This document shows, in pieces, positions 1 through 6,706 of a stretch of 7,734 nt of DNA. The notes under the pieces are model-generated. The model was not told the origin of the DNA and did not search any database. It saw only the letters and a program-made list of their open reading frames with translations. The first letter of the stretch is position 1, and the number at the start of each line of letters is the position of its first letter. Source of the stretch: an uncultured Nitrospinaceae bacterium (GTDB taxonomy: Bacteria; Nitrospinota; Nitrospinia; Nitrospinales; VA-1); NCBI GenBank assembly GCA_913043155.1, contig CAJWLY010000070.1:1-7734 (forward strand), given 5' to 3'. Both the position numbers and the translations under genes were made by a program.

Positions 1-446
1 CACATCAGGTGGTCAACGGTGGAGTAAGCGGCGACACCACGGCGGGCGGCGTGCGGCGCATTGGCTGGCTGATAAAGCATAATCCAAAGATCGTTATTCT
101 AGGGCTCGGTGCAAACGACGGACTACGCGGGCAGTCATTGGAGGAAATGGAATCCAACCTTGAACGGATCATTGCAGTGTGCCGGGGGAGCGGAGCGCAG
201 GTGCTTCTTGCGGGAATGAAGATACCGCCAAATTACGGCGATGAGTATTCGGTTGGATTCGAAAAGGTATATGAGCGACTTGCCGAGAAGCACGAACTTC
301 CTCTGATTCCTTTTTTGCTGGAAGGCATCGCCGCAAAACGCGAGTACACACAACCGGACGGGCTTCATCCCCTGGGGTCAGGTTACGCTATTGTGACTGA
401 AACAGTGTGGAAGCATCTGAAGCCGCTATTGAATGAGAGTAGATAA
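1..446 (+). CDS. tesA: TesA-type SGNH/GDSL esterase (lysophospholipase L1-like/acyl-CoA thioesterase I), 5'-truncated
   Basis: The reading frame is already open at the left edge (first full codon at position 3) and ends in TAA at 444-446, so the N-terminus is missing, including the GDSL block with the nucleophilic serine and any signal peptide. What remains matches E. coli TesA block by block. The Block II glycine region reads VNGGVSGDTT (about 12-41). The Block III motif GANDGLRG places the oxyanion-hole Asn at 114-116. A PPNYG segment follows, and the Block V motif DGLHP supplies the catalytic Asp (357-359) and His (366-368). Family members hydrolyse acyl-CoA, lysophospholipid and other esters, usually in the periplasm; the true substrate here cannot be read from sequence. 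All visible catalytic residues are intact, so the gene is probably functional. It ends 107 bp before the convergent TrpD2-like gene. No convincing terminator is visible between them. Confidence 0.88.
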   Translation, partial: HQVVNGGVSGDTTAGGVRRIGWLIKHNPKIVILGLGANDGLRGQSLEEMESNLERIIAVCRGSGAQVLLAGMKIPPNYGDEYSVGFEKVYERLAEKHELPLIPFLLEGIAAKREYTQPDGLHPLGSGYAIVTETVWKHLKPLLNESR

Positions 447-553
447 CTGACAAATTGCTGGAGAAGTTGAAGCAACCCTGAACTTATCGAAAAACTGAAG
501 TGTTGGTAATGAACCTACCTTGATTGTTGGGGCCGGTTAAGTGGTGTGCTCGG

Positions 554-1666
554 TTAACGGCGGCACCGGTCGACAAAATCCATAAATTTGTTGTAGCAGG
601 TACCGCTATAGAGCGTGTTGCGGGCGGTATCGTAGCCCTCTTGGAACGAGAGGCTCGATCCGATAAGGTGAAACAGGATACCCGCCTGGCAGGCGATGAG
701 CGGTGCGGCAGGGCCGGTGCCATTTTTGAGGGCGGTTTCTCCCCAAGTAGCAAGTTTTATTAGATCGTATTCTTCCCCCTTCAGCGCTTCATACGTATCG
801 CTGATTTCCGATGCAGTTTTCTCCAAAAATATTTTTTCTAAGTCGAATCGAACCTCTTTAGGTTCGCTATTACCTGAATCAACGAATACGGTCGCTGGTT
901 TGTGTATGCCGTACAACGTGGTTCCTTCCATACCGTTCCCCACAAGAGTACGGTCAAAGCCACTCAGCCGCGCTACGGCCATCATGGGAACTTCGTACCC
1001 ACGGTGGAAGTATCCGGTTGCGAGGAAGTTCCCACCTGCTTGCACCTGCAGAGGCATTAACATTTTTTCCATCGTAGACAGCATTGTCCGCTTAACAATC
1101 TCACCGCGAAGGTTACGCAACCGTTCCAGCGAGGGATGTACCTCCTGCATATTGATGTAACCGAAGCGGAGCTCTTTGATCAGTTTGATGCGCTGCTGAT
1201 GAGCGCCGGTGGATGGAATTCCGTAATGCCGGGTTAGAATATCTTCAAAGGTGATCCCTAACTTGGGCGGAAGCGATGATGCAGAATTTCCGCAAGCAGG
1301 GAGCCCCATGGCGGCGAGCGTCGGAGGGACGTACAGTCCGAAATAAGGCACGCGGTTGAATCCGTCAAATGGGTCTGCGATTTGAATCAGTCGGTCCAAA
1401 GGAATCGAGGTTCGGATCGTGGTTTTATCTAGGGCGCGCCAGTAGCCGATATTTTCTTCCAGTGTTTCCATTTTCATCCGTGCCGCGACGAGAAAAACTG
1501 CTGCGCGCACCGCAGAGACCTCTCCCTTCAGGATAAGGTTCAGCGCGTCCTCGGCCTCCGTTTCCGTGAGGTTCTTGCTCATCTTGGGTCCCGTCGCGAT
1601 TTTCTGAAGGTATTCCTTCATACGGTCGTCGCTAGGTGTTTGGGGAGTTTGATTTTTTTTTGTCAT
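554..1666 (-). CDS. TrpD2/YbiB-like protein (glycosyltransferase family 3, anthranilate phosphoribosyltransferase fold) with degenerate PRPP site
   Basis: This 370-residue protein starts at ATG (1664-1666) and stops at TAA (554-556). Residues about 16-75 look like the all-helical N-terminal domain of the TrpD/nucleoside phosphorylase fold (EDALNLILKGEVSAVRAAVF). The rest resembles the alpha/beta domain. Recognisable landmarks are PPKLGIT near 133-139, HPSLERLRNLR near 177-187, and a GNGMEGTT segment at 243-250 where TrpD proteins carry a GxDGxxE-like motif. The glycine-rich PRPP motif of real TrpD (GTGGD) is replaced by DGFNR at 101-105, and the KHGNR-S region reads GLPACGNSASS. The landmarks fit the TrpD2 (YbiB) branch better than tryptophan-pathway TrpD. 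E. coli YbiB is reported to bind nucleic acids rather than act in tryptophan synthesis, so the name TrpD would mislead. No trp genes are nearby. There is no Shine-Dalgarno sequence at normal spacing. The substrate is unknown, and an unrelated phosphoribosyl transfer cannot be excluded. Confidence 0.8.
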   Translation of the reverse strand: MTKKNQTPQTPSDDRMKEYLQKIATGPKMSKNLTETEAEDALNLILKGEVSAVRAAVFLVAARMKMETLEENIGYWRALDKTTIRTSIPLDRLIQIADPFDGFNRVPYFGLYVPPTLAAMGLPACGNSASSLPPKLGITFEDILTRHYGIPSTGAHQQRIKLIKELRFGYINMQEVHPSLERLRNLRGEIVKRTMLSTMEKMLMPLQVQAGGNFLATGYFHRGYEVPMMAVARLSGFDRTLVGNGMEGTTLYGIHKPATVFVDSGNSEPKEVRFDLEKIFLEKTASEISDTYEALKGEEYDLIKLATWGETALKNGTGPAAPLIACQAGILFHLIGSSLSFQEGYDTARNTLYSGTCYNKFMDFVDRCRR

Positions 1667-1701
1667 ATATATGGAATATGGTTCCGCCCGAGCAATTGGA
1701 G

Positions 1702-1709
1702 TATTATGG
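1702..1709. promoter_or_regulatory. Possible overlapping -10 elements in the divergent gap of the TrpD2-like and radical SAM genes
   Basis: The 71 bp gap (1667-1737) is A/T-richer than its flanks. It contains TATTAT on the plus strand (1702-1707) and CATAAT on the minus strand (1704-1709), each five of six to the -10 consensus and overlapping each other. Neither has a good -35 at 16-18 bp. If both are used, the two divergent genes would compete for the same site. Weak evidence. Confidence 0.25.
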
Positions 1710-1737
1710 AGCGATCCAACGATGACATGAAACGAAA

Positions 1738-3453
1738 ATGATTGAAACCGATAACGCTGTTCAGAAAACTGATATTTCTCGCCGCGCCGACCCGATTCGC
1801 ATTTTATTGGTTTACCCGAATACGAAGGATGTAGCGCAGGCCAACTTGGGATTCCAGCGGGTGCATACTCTACTCAACCGGACTGCAGGGGTTGAGTGCG
1901 ACCAGTACAGCCTCCCCGTTGGCTGGAACCCGGAAGTTTTGCAACTAGAGTCGTCTGAGTGTCTGTCTCACGAATGGGGTTGGATGCCAGACCGATTTGA
2001 CATGATCGCGTTTTCCATTTCGTTTGAGCCGGATTACCTGAACGCTGCCCTTATTTTAGATTATTTTAGGTTGCCCTTAGAGCGCAAGGAGCGGAACGCA
2101 TCGTATCCGCTCATCCTTGCTGGAGGGTCGGCGATTTTTATTAACCCCGAGCCGCTCGCCGACTGCATCGATGTGTTTTTCATCGGGGAAGGCGAGGGGT
2201 TAACGGAGCCATTCTTCCGCCTGTTTGCTGACGCCGAGTGGAACGATCCGCGTGAACTGTTGTGTCGGGCTGCCGCGATCCGTGGCGTTTATGTTCCTCA
2301 ATTCTACCATCAAGACTATTCTGGTAACAGCCTCATTGGGCGTCGCACCGAACCAGGGATTCCCGAGCGAATCGACCGGCACTGGGTAAAGCGTTCCGCT
2401 GACCTGCTTACCCATTCGGAGATGCATAATGGGGATTCCGCGTTCAAGGACATGTCGCTGATGGAAGTGACGCGTGGATGCGTTTGGGCCTGTCGGTTTT
2501 GCACTGCCGGATTCATTTATCGCCCGCCGCGCCTGCCTGATTTAAATCTTACCTACCGATCGCTTGAGCGTGTGCTGGGAGAGCAGGGGAGATCGCCCTC
2601 CACTGTTGGACTTGTTGGACCGTCGGTGACCGACCACCCGGATCTCTTGCCCCTTGCCCGAAAGATTGTTGCTGATGGAAAGATGCTATCTTTTTCTTCG
2701 CTTCGGATGGAAACGCTGACCGACGAGTTGGTGGATCTGATTTTGAAAAGCGGGCAAAAGACTTTGACTTTGGCGGTGGATGGTCCTTCGGAACGGATGC
2801 GCCGGGTCATCAACAAGGCAGCAACGGATGACTTTATAGTTGAGAAATGTAGGTTTTTGACGGAGAAGGGAGTTCTTCATTTAAAAATTTATTCCATCAT
2901 CGGTTTACCCGGGGAAACGGAAGATGATATCGATTGCTTCATAGCCTTAGTCGAGCGGATCATGAAAGCTTATATTAGCGCTTGCAGTCGGCGTGGAAAT
3001 ATCGGCCAGGTGACTATCAGTTTAAACCCGCTCATCCCCAAGCCCGGTACGCCGTTTCAGTGGCACCCTATGGAGTCGGTGTCCAGCTTGAAAAAGAAGT
3101 TCATGAGAACGCGCAAAACTTTGGGCCGCCTGCCACATTTAAAACTAAGTTTCGGCTCGCCTAACGAGGCGTATCTGCAGACGTACCTTTCTCGCGGAGA
3201 CCGTCGGGTACTGGCATTTTTCAAGGCATATCTTACCAATGGGCGCGATGTGAAGCAGGCGTTGCAGGACAGTCATCCTTCCGCTGATTCGCTGGTTTAT
3301 CGGCAGTATGAAAAAAATGACGCGCTACCTTGGGACATTATCGATCACGGTTATAAGAACGATTTTCTGTGGGACGATTATCAGCGCGGGCTGAAAGAGG
3401 AGGTCACCCCCGTTTGCGACACGACCACCTGCAAGGTGTGTGGTATCTGCTGA
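1738..3453 (+). CDS. TIGR03960-like radical SAM protein with N-terminal Rossmann domain and C-terminal Cys tail
   Basis: This 571-residue protein starts at ATG 1738, the only ATG in frame after the divergent gene; the ribosome site is weak. Residues about 20-190 form a B12-binding-like Rossmann domain with GGS at 129-131 and NPEP at 136-139. A DxHxxG cobalamin-ligand motif is not seen, so B12 binding is doubtful. The radical SAM 4Fe-4S motif is CVWACRFC (C248, C252, C255), with a GLPGE loop at 389-393. The PKPGTPFQW, RGDRR and LPWDIID-G segments, and a tail ending in C560-x4-C565-x2-C568-x2-C571, all follow the TIGR03960 pattern; the tail could bind a second Fe-S cluster. That family is commonly fused to, or beside, a DUF2344 partner, which is absent here. 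Its reaction is unknown. A phosphatidyltransferase gene follows 29 bp downstream and is probably in the same transcript. Family assignment is firm; function is not. Confidence 0.88.
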   Translation: MIETDNAVQKTDISRRADPIRILLVYPNTKDVAQANLGFQRVHTLLNRTAGVECDQYSLPVGWNPEVLQLESSECLSHEWGWMPDRFDMIAFSISFEPDYLNAALILDYFRLPLERKERNASYPLILAGGSAIFINPEPLADCIDVFFIGEGEGLTEPFFRLFADAEWNDPRELLCRAAAIRGVYVPQFYHQDYSGNSLIGRRTEPGIPERIDRHWVKRSADLLTHSEMHNGDSAFKDMSLMEVTRGCVWACRFCTAGFIYRPPRLPDLNLTYRSLERVLGEQGRSPSTVGLVGPSVTDHPDLLPLARKIVADGKMLSFSSLRMETLTDELVDLILKSGQKTLTLAVDGPSERMRRVINKAATDDFIVEKCRFLTEKGVLHLKIYSIIGLPGETEDDIDCFIALVERIMKAYISACSRRGNIGQVTISLNPLIPKPGTPFQWHPMESVSSLKKKFMRTRKTLGRLPHLKLSFGSPNEAYLQTYLSRGDRRVLAFFKAYLTNGRDVKQALQDSHPSADSLVYRQYEKNDALPWDIIDHGYKNDFLWDDYQRGLKEEVTPVCDTTTCKVCGIC

Positions 3454-3482
3454 ACCAAACCTGCCATGACAAGGCTGACCAG

Positions 3483-4361
3483 ATGTCTTTCAATATTGAA
3501 AAAATGCACAAGCTTCCTGTGGATGCGCGGTTCCTCGATCTGAACGATCTCTGGTATTTCCCCAACCGATGGGTCGTGCGGTGGCTGTATCCGCTTCCGG
3601 TGACCGCGTTACAGGTAACAGTGTGTTCCTTGTTAATGGGAGTGGCCGCAGCCGGATGCTACCTGGTCGATTCCTATTCAGGCTTGGTCTGGGGTGCCGC
3701 GTTTCTATATGGGAAAATTTTTCTAGACAACGTAGATGGTAACTTGGCGCGTGCGAGGGAAGAAGTGTCGCGCTTGGGGCGGTTTCTAGATTCATTGACG
3801 GATTTTATAGTTAGTGTTTTGGTGTACGCTGCCATCACCTGGAGACTGGTGAGTGAAACTGACGACCCGTGGTTCTGGCTCCTTGGAGGTGTTGCCCTTT
3901 TAACCTGTCTATTGCATTGTTCTTATTTTGTATTCTACCTAGTTAATTATTCTTCACGCGCTGGATCGTACCGTCTGAACCGGGCGGATGAAAGTATCAG
4001 CAAAGAAGACCGGGAATCTTACGAGAAGAACGAACTTTCTCCCCTAGTTTATTTTTTGCAACGCTGTCATGTTTGGGTATACGGCTGGCAGGATAGATCG
4101 ATCGAATACATTGACCGGGTCAGCCAACGGTTGGCGTTAGGACAGAACCCTGCAAAAGTTTTGGTTGACGGCTGGTATGCGGATAAGATGTTTCTGGCAT
4201 TAAGTAGCCCACTATGCCTCTGTACGAATAACATGGGGTTGGTGGTTTTTTCACTATTAGACCGACTGGATCTAGGGTTGATTTTGATTGTGGTGCTGGG
4301 GAACGTTTATCTGGCCGGGTTGCAGATGTGGAAGATTTTGCGTGACCGAGTGAAGCACTAG
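3483..4361 (+). CDS. CDP-alcohol phosphatidyltransferase family membrane protein
   Basis: This 292-residue integral membrane protein carries the complete CDP-alcohol phosphotransferase signature DxxDGxxARx8GxxxDxxxD. Its metal-binding aspartates are D82, D85, D103 and D107 (catalytic). Such enzymes move a phosphatidyl or phospho-alcohol group from a CDP-linked donor to an alcohol, making phospholipid headgroups in the inner membrane. About six hydrophobic helices are visible, roughly residues 38-60, 66-84, 107-124, 130-155, 236-258 and 262-285. Between helices 4 and 5 lies a polar stretch of about 80 residues (155-235), longer than in PgsA or PssA (about 180-240 residues in total), so neither name is assigned. 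The start is ATG 3483, with AAGG about 8 nt upstream. A longer frame from GTG 3369 would overlap the radical SAM cysteine tail and adds no recognisable sequence. The 29 bp gap to the upstream gene suggests an operon. Acceptor alcohol unknown. Confidence 0.87.
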   Translation: MSFNIEKMHKLPVDARFLDLNDLWYFPNRWVVRWLYPLPVTALQVTVCSLLMGVAAAGCYLVDSYSGLVWGAAFLYGKIFLDNVDGNLARAREEVSRLGRFLDSLTDFIVSVLVYAAITWRLVSETDDPWFWLLGGVALLTCLLHCSYFVFYLVNYSSRAGSYRLNRADESISKEDRESYEKNELSPLVYFLQRCHVWVYGWQDRSIEYIDRVSQRLALGQNPAKVLVDGWYADKMFLALSSPLCLCTNNMGLVVFSLLDRLDLGLILIVVLGNVYLAGLQMWKILRDRVKH

Positions 4362-4369
4362 TTTTTTTT
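4349..4369 (+). terminator. Weak candidate terminator at the end of the phosphatidyltransferase gene
   Basis: AGTG (4349-4352) and CACT (4356-4359) can pair around a three-base loop, and after two bases a run of eight T follows (4362-4369). The stem is only 4 bp and overlaps the last codons, so intrinsic termination would be inefficient. The location, between two convergent genes 18 bp apart, is right for a terminator. Confidence 0.25.
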
Positions 4370-4379
4370 AAGTGGTCCG

Positions 4380-5072
4380 TTAGTTCATGCGAGGGTCAGC
4401 ACCGCTGCCCGTGAATTTTCTAGAAAGTTGGGCGAGCTGGAGTTTGAGGTCAATCACGGAGTGGAGGATGTCCGCTCTTTTGGCGACATCCTGTTCTTCA
4501 AGAAATACCTGTTTCTCTTCTATCGAGAGATCGAAGGAATATGCAATGCGGTCGATCAGACTCGCTAGAGTAGTGCAGGTTTCCAGATTCAAGTCCTGTC
4601 CCACCTTTTTTCCTTCGGGTATATTTCCTAGGTATTGTTTTAAGTGTTCAATCACATGGTTCTTGATCGGCGAAGTTTTCGAGGAAAGGTCGCAGTCATT
4701 GATTTCTTGAAGAAGTTCGACTTGGGCCCGTCGGTACACTTTCCCCCGGACTTCCTTGAGAATGCGAAACCGGTGGAGTCCGCAAAGTAGAATATTATAT
4801 TTTCCTTCAGGCAGTTTGGAGTGCTTTTCAATTTTTCCCATGCAACCGATCGAAACGATTGCCGGGTGCCCGTAGTAATCGTTTTCCCATCCGGGTCTGA
4901 GCAGGACCATTCCGATTTGGCTATCTCCTTCCAGCGCTCTGGTGATCATTTGGCGATATCGAGACTCAAATATATGGAGCGGAAGGAGGGTATTCGGGTA
5001 AAACACAGTACTAGGAAGGGGGAACAGGGGAACGAGATTCTCCCACTCTGTGGAATTGTTTGGAGATTCCAT
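4380..5072 (-). CDS. Stand-alone LON substrate-binding-domain (LON N-terminal) protein
   Basis: This protein resembles only the N-terminal substrate-recognition domain of the Lon protease; no AAA+ ATPase or Ser-Lys protease domain follows. The hallmark start is VPLFPLPSTVFYP then LPLHIFESRYRQM (FESRY at about residues 35-39 of 230). It continues with GMVLLRPG, an IVSIGCMGKI strand, and a LCGLHRFRI segment, as in the Pfam LON/PUA-like fold. The last 80 or so residues are predicted to be helical (ASLIDRIAYSF, HSVIDLKLQLAQL). Such small proteins are widespread, and their role is largely undefined; peptide or protein binding is the usual guess. The ATG at 5070-5072 is chosen because it begins just before the domain and gives the usual length. 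An in-frame GTG at 5175-5177 would add 35 unconserved-looking residues and would lie upstream of a promoter-like sequence at 5098-5125. It is convergent with the phosphatidyltransferase (18 bp) and divergent from the ATP-grasp gene. Confidence 0.87.
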   Translation of the reverse strand: MESPNNSTEWENLVPLFPLPSTVFYPNTLLPLHIFESRYRQMITRALEGDSQIGMVLLRPGWENDYYGHPAIVSIGCMGKIEKHSKLPEGKYNILLCGLHRFRILKEVRGKVYRRAQVELLQEINDCDLSSKTSPIKNHVIEHLKQYLGNIPEGKKVGQDLNLETCTTLASLIDRIAYSFDLSIEEKQVFLEEQDVAKRADILHSVIDLKLQLAQLSRKFTGSGADPRMN

Positions 5073-5097
5073 GCTATTCTCGACGGGTTTGCTCCTA

Positions 5098-5125
5098 ATA
5101 ATAGGAACTTTTTTGAAGGTTGCAA
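5098..5125 (-). promoter_or_regulatory. Sigma-70-type promoter for the LON-domain gene
   Basis: On the minus strand TTGCAA (5120-5125; four of six -35 bases) is followed by a 16 bp spacer and TATTAT (5098-5103; five of six -10 bases). The transcript would begin near 5091, about 19 nt ahead of the ATG at 5072. This supports that start over the in-frame GTG at 5177, which would lie upstream of the promoter. Confidence 0.42.
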
Positions 5126-5221
5126 CTATTTTGAACTGCACGAGTGGATGAAAAACGTTACATTTTTGTTCTATCACTGTAAGTTAAGGGGTGTTTTCAG
5201 CGACCCAGCCACTAGCCAGGA

Positions 5222-5250
5222 TTGACATTTAACAGGGAATTTTTTAGTCT
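5222..5250 (+). promoter_or_regulatory. Sigma-70-type promoter for the ATP-grasp/glutaredoxin/KamA operon
   Basis: A perfect TTGACA lies at 5222-5227, followed after exactly 17 bp by TAGTCT at 5245-5250. That hexamer keeps the three most important -10 positions (first T, second A, last T). Transcription would begin near 5256-5258, only a few bases before the ATG at 5261, so the mRNA would be almost leaderless. This fits the absence of a correctly spaced Shine-Dalgarno sequence and argues against the TTG at 5222 as start codon. Predicted by eye only. Confidence 0.45.
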
Positions 5251-5260
5251 GACTTTTGGA

Positions 5261-6673
5261 ATGATCACCGAACCAAAAAACATTTGCCTCGAAATCGAAG
5301 CCTCCCTAGTTCGGTCGGGTCTTTACTCCGAGGATTCCAACGACAACGGAACTGGCCCCACTTGGCGTATCTCACCAGAGCCTTATCATCTTACCGCCGA
5401 GGAAATCCGGTTTTTCCATGATCTCGGCGGGCATCTCCTCAAGTTTTATACTGTTCTCAACCAGTTTTACCTAGACAGCGCCAAGGGGAAGTTGCCTCCT
5501 TGGTTCGCTGAGTATTTGGATGCCGGGAAACCACAAGAACTTGTGAATTACTCCCGGATGAAACGATTTCGCGGCGATCTGCCAGGGATTATCCGGCCTG
5601 ATTTAATGGTGACGGAAAAAGGATTCTCCGTGACGGAACTGGATTCGGTGCCCGGCGGATTTGGTCTCACCGCCCGGTTAATGACGTTATATTCCGAGGG
5701 GCGGGGTTCCATCGTTGGTGCGGGGAAAGAGGGGATCCCCGGCGCGTTTTACCAGATGGCCGAATCGCTTGCCGGACACAAAGGTTGTTCAGTGGTCATC
5801 GTTGTTTCGGATGAAGCTGGCGATTATCGGAGAGAAATGGCCGACTTGGCGGGCCATCTGAAAGACAGAGGTCTGCCCGTATTCACCGTACACCCCAAAG
5901 AAGTGATTTTCAGGGAAGAGGGGCTGTTCATCAAAGACGCGGGCAGGGATGTGCGGATCGATGTGTTGTACCGTTTTTTTGAATTGTTCGATTTGAAAAA
6001 CATCCCCAAGGCGGAACTGATGATGTACAGCAACAAAAAGGGGCGGGTTAAAACCACCCCACCATACAAGCCTCACCTTGAGGAGAAGCTCGCCTTTGCC
6101 CTGTTTCGGCACCCTGCCTTGATCCCGCGATGGAAAAAAGAGCTAGGTGATGAAACTTTTGCCGTCTTATCCCATCTTATTCCGGACACTTGGATTCTGG
6201 ACTCACGCAAGATTCCGCCTCACGGGGTAATCCCCGGGTTGCATCTCCGTGGGAAGCAAGTTCAGGACTGGAAGGAGCTGATTCCGCTGACGCAGAAAGA
6301 GCGTGAACTGGTGATCAAACCTTCCGGATTCTCGCCGGAATCCTGGGGAAGCCGTGGGGTTGTTGTGGGGCATGATGTGTCTGGCGAGGTCTGGAGCCAA
6401 ACTCTGGAAGAAAGCCTAGAGCGGTTTCCCAAACAACCATCGATCCTTCAGGCATTCCATAAAGGGCGACGAGTTCGGACCCGGTACTGGAGCACGTCAA
6501 CTGAATCGATGAAAGAGATGGATGCGCGAGTTCGCTTGACCCCGTACTATTTCATCGTCAACGGTGCGGCTCGATTGGCAGGAATCCTCGCAACCCTGTG
6601 TCCACATGACAAAAAGAAAATTCACGGGATGTCAGACGCGATCCTTGTACCGTGTGCGTCCGAGAAAAAATAA
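5261..6673 (+). CDS. ATP-grasp-like protein of unknown substrate (possible circularly permuted carboxylate-amine ligase)
   Basis: This 470-residue soluble protein from ATG 5261 has no name I can give with certainty. Several segments look like a circularly permuted ATP-grasp or glutathionylspermidine-synthase-type ligase. RPD at 112-114 and ELDSVPGGFG from E126 resemble the substrate/nucleotide segment R-D-...-E-N-x-P-G. A Rossmann-like region follows at about 170-240. ELVIKPSGF with K353, then WGSRGVVVG around 362-370, resembles the ATP-grasp lysine and glycine-rich loop. QAFHKGRRVRTRYW near 397-410 and VRLTPYYF near 424-431 resemble the end of an ATP-grasp fold. If correct, it would join a carboxylate to an amine or thiol using ATP. 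No signal peptide or membrane segment is seen. A TTG at 5222 would extend it by 13 residues but coincides with a TTGACA -35 element. The glutaredoxin-like gene begins 33 bp downstream. Gene certain; fold moderately supported; substrate unknown. Confidence 0.72.
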   Translation: MITEPKNICLEIEASLVRSGLYSEDSNDNGTGPTWRISPEPYHLTAEEIRFFHDLGGHLLKFYTVLNQFYLDSAKGKLPPWFAEYLDAGKPQELVNYSRMKRFRGDLPGIIRPDLMVTEKGFSVTELDSVPGGFGLTARLMTLYSEGRGSIVGAGKEGIPGAFYQMAESLAGHKGCSVVIVVSDEAGDYRREMADLAGHLKDRGLPVFTVHPKEVIFREEGLFIKDAGRDVRIDVLYRFFELFDLKNIPKAELMMYSNKKGRVKTTPPYKPHLEEKLAFALFRHPALIPRWKKELGDETFAVLSHLIPDTWILDSRKIPPHGVIPGLHLRGKQVQDWKELIPLTQKERELVIKPSGFSPESWGSRGVVVGHDVSGEVWSQTLEESLERFPKQPSILQAFHKGRRVRTRYWSTSTESMKEMDARVRLTPYYFIVNGAARLAGILATLCPHDKKKIHGMSDAILVPCASEKK

Positions 6674-6706
6674 AGAAAGATCATTTAGGGAATTGAAATA
6701 GGGCAT

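Noticed and set aside
447..553. Possible bidirectional terminator or regulatory hairpin between tesA and the TrpD2-like gene
   Set aside because: Only 4-5 bp stems (TTGCT with AGCAA; GGTA with TACC) and an imperfect CGGTTAA repeat are visible, none with a proper T-run on the right strand.
696..1160. A 154-codon open frame on the plus strand
   Set aside because: It lies wholly inside the TrpD2-like gene on the other strand, and its product resembles no family I know.
1651..1660. Run of eight T near the start of the TrpD2-like gene
   Set aside because: It encodes lysine codons at residues 3-4 of the minus-strand gene, with no hairpin beside it, so it is not a terminator.
554..1666. Naming the gene trpD
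   Set aside because: The PRPP motif is missing, no other trp gene is present, and the preserved motifs fit the TrpD2/YbiB branch.
3369..3482. An upstream GTG start that would lengthen the phosphatidyltransferase by 38 residues
   Set aside because: It overlaps the coding sequence of the radical SAM cysteine tail, adds arginine- and histidine-rich sequence with no family resemblance, and the ATG at 3483 has an AAGG at usable distance.
5073..5177. A GTG start that would lengthen the LON-domain protein by 35 residues
   Set aside because: No ribosome site, no family resemblance in the extra part, and a promoter-like element lies downstream of it.
4821..5225. A 134-codon open frame on the plus strand across the LON-domain gene start
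   Set aside because: It is mostly antisense to the conserved LON domain, with no family resemblance and no good ribosome site.
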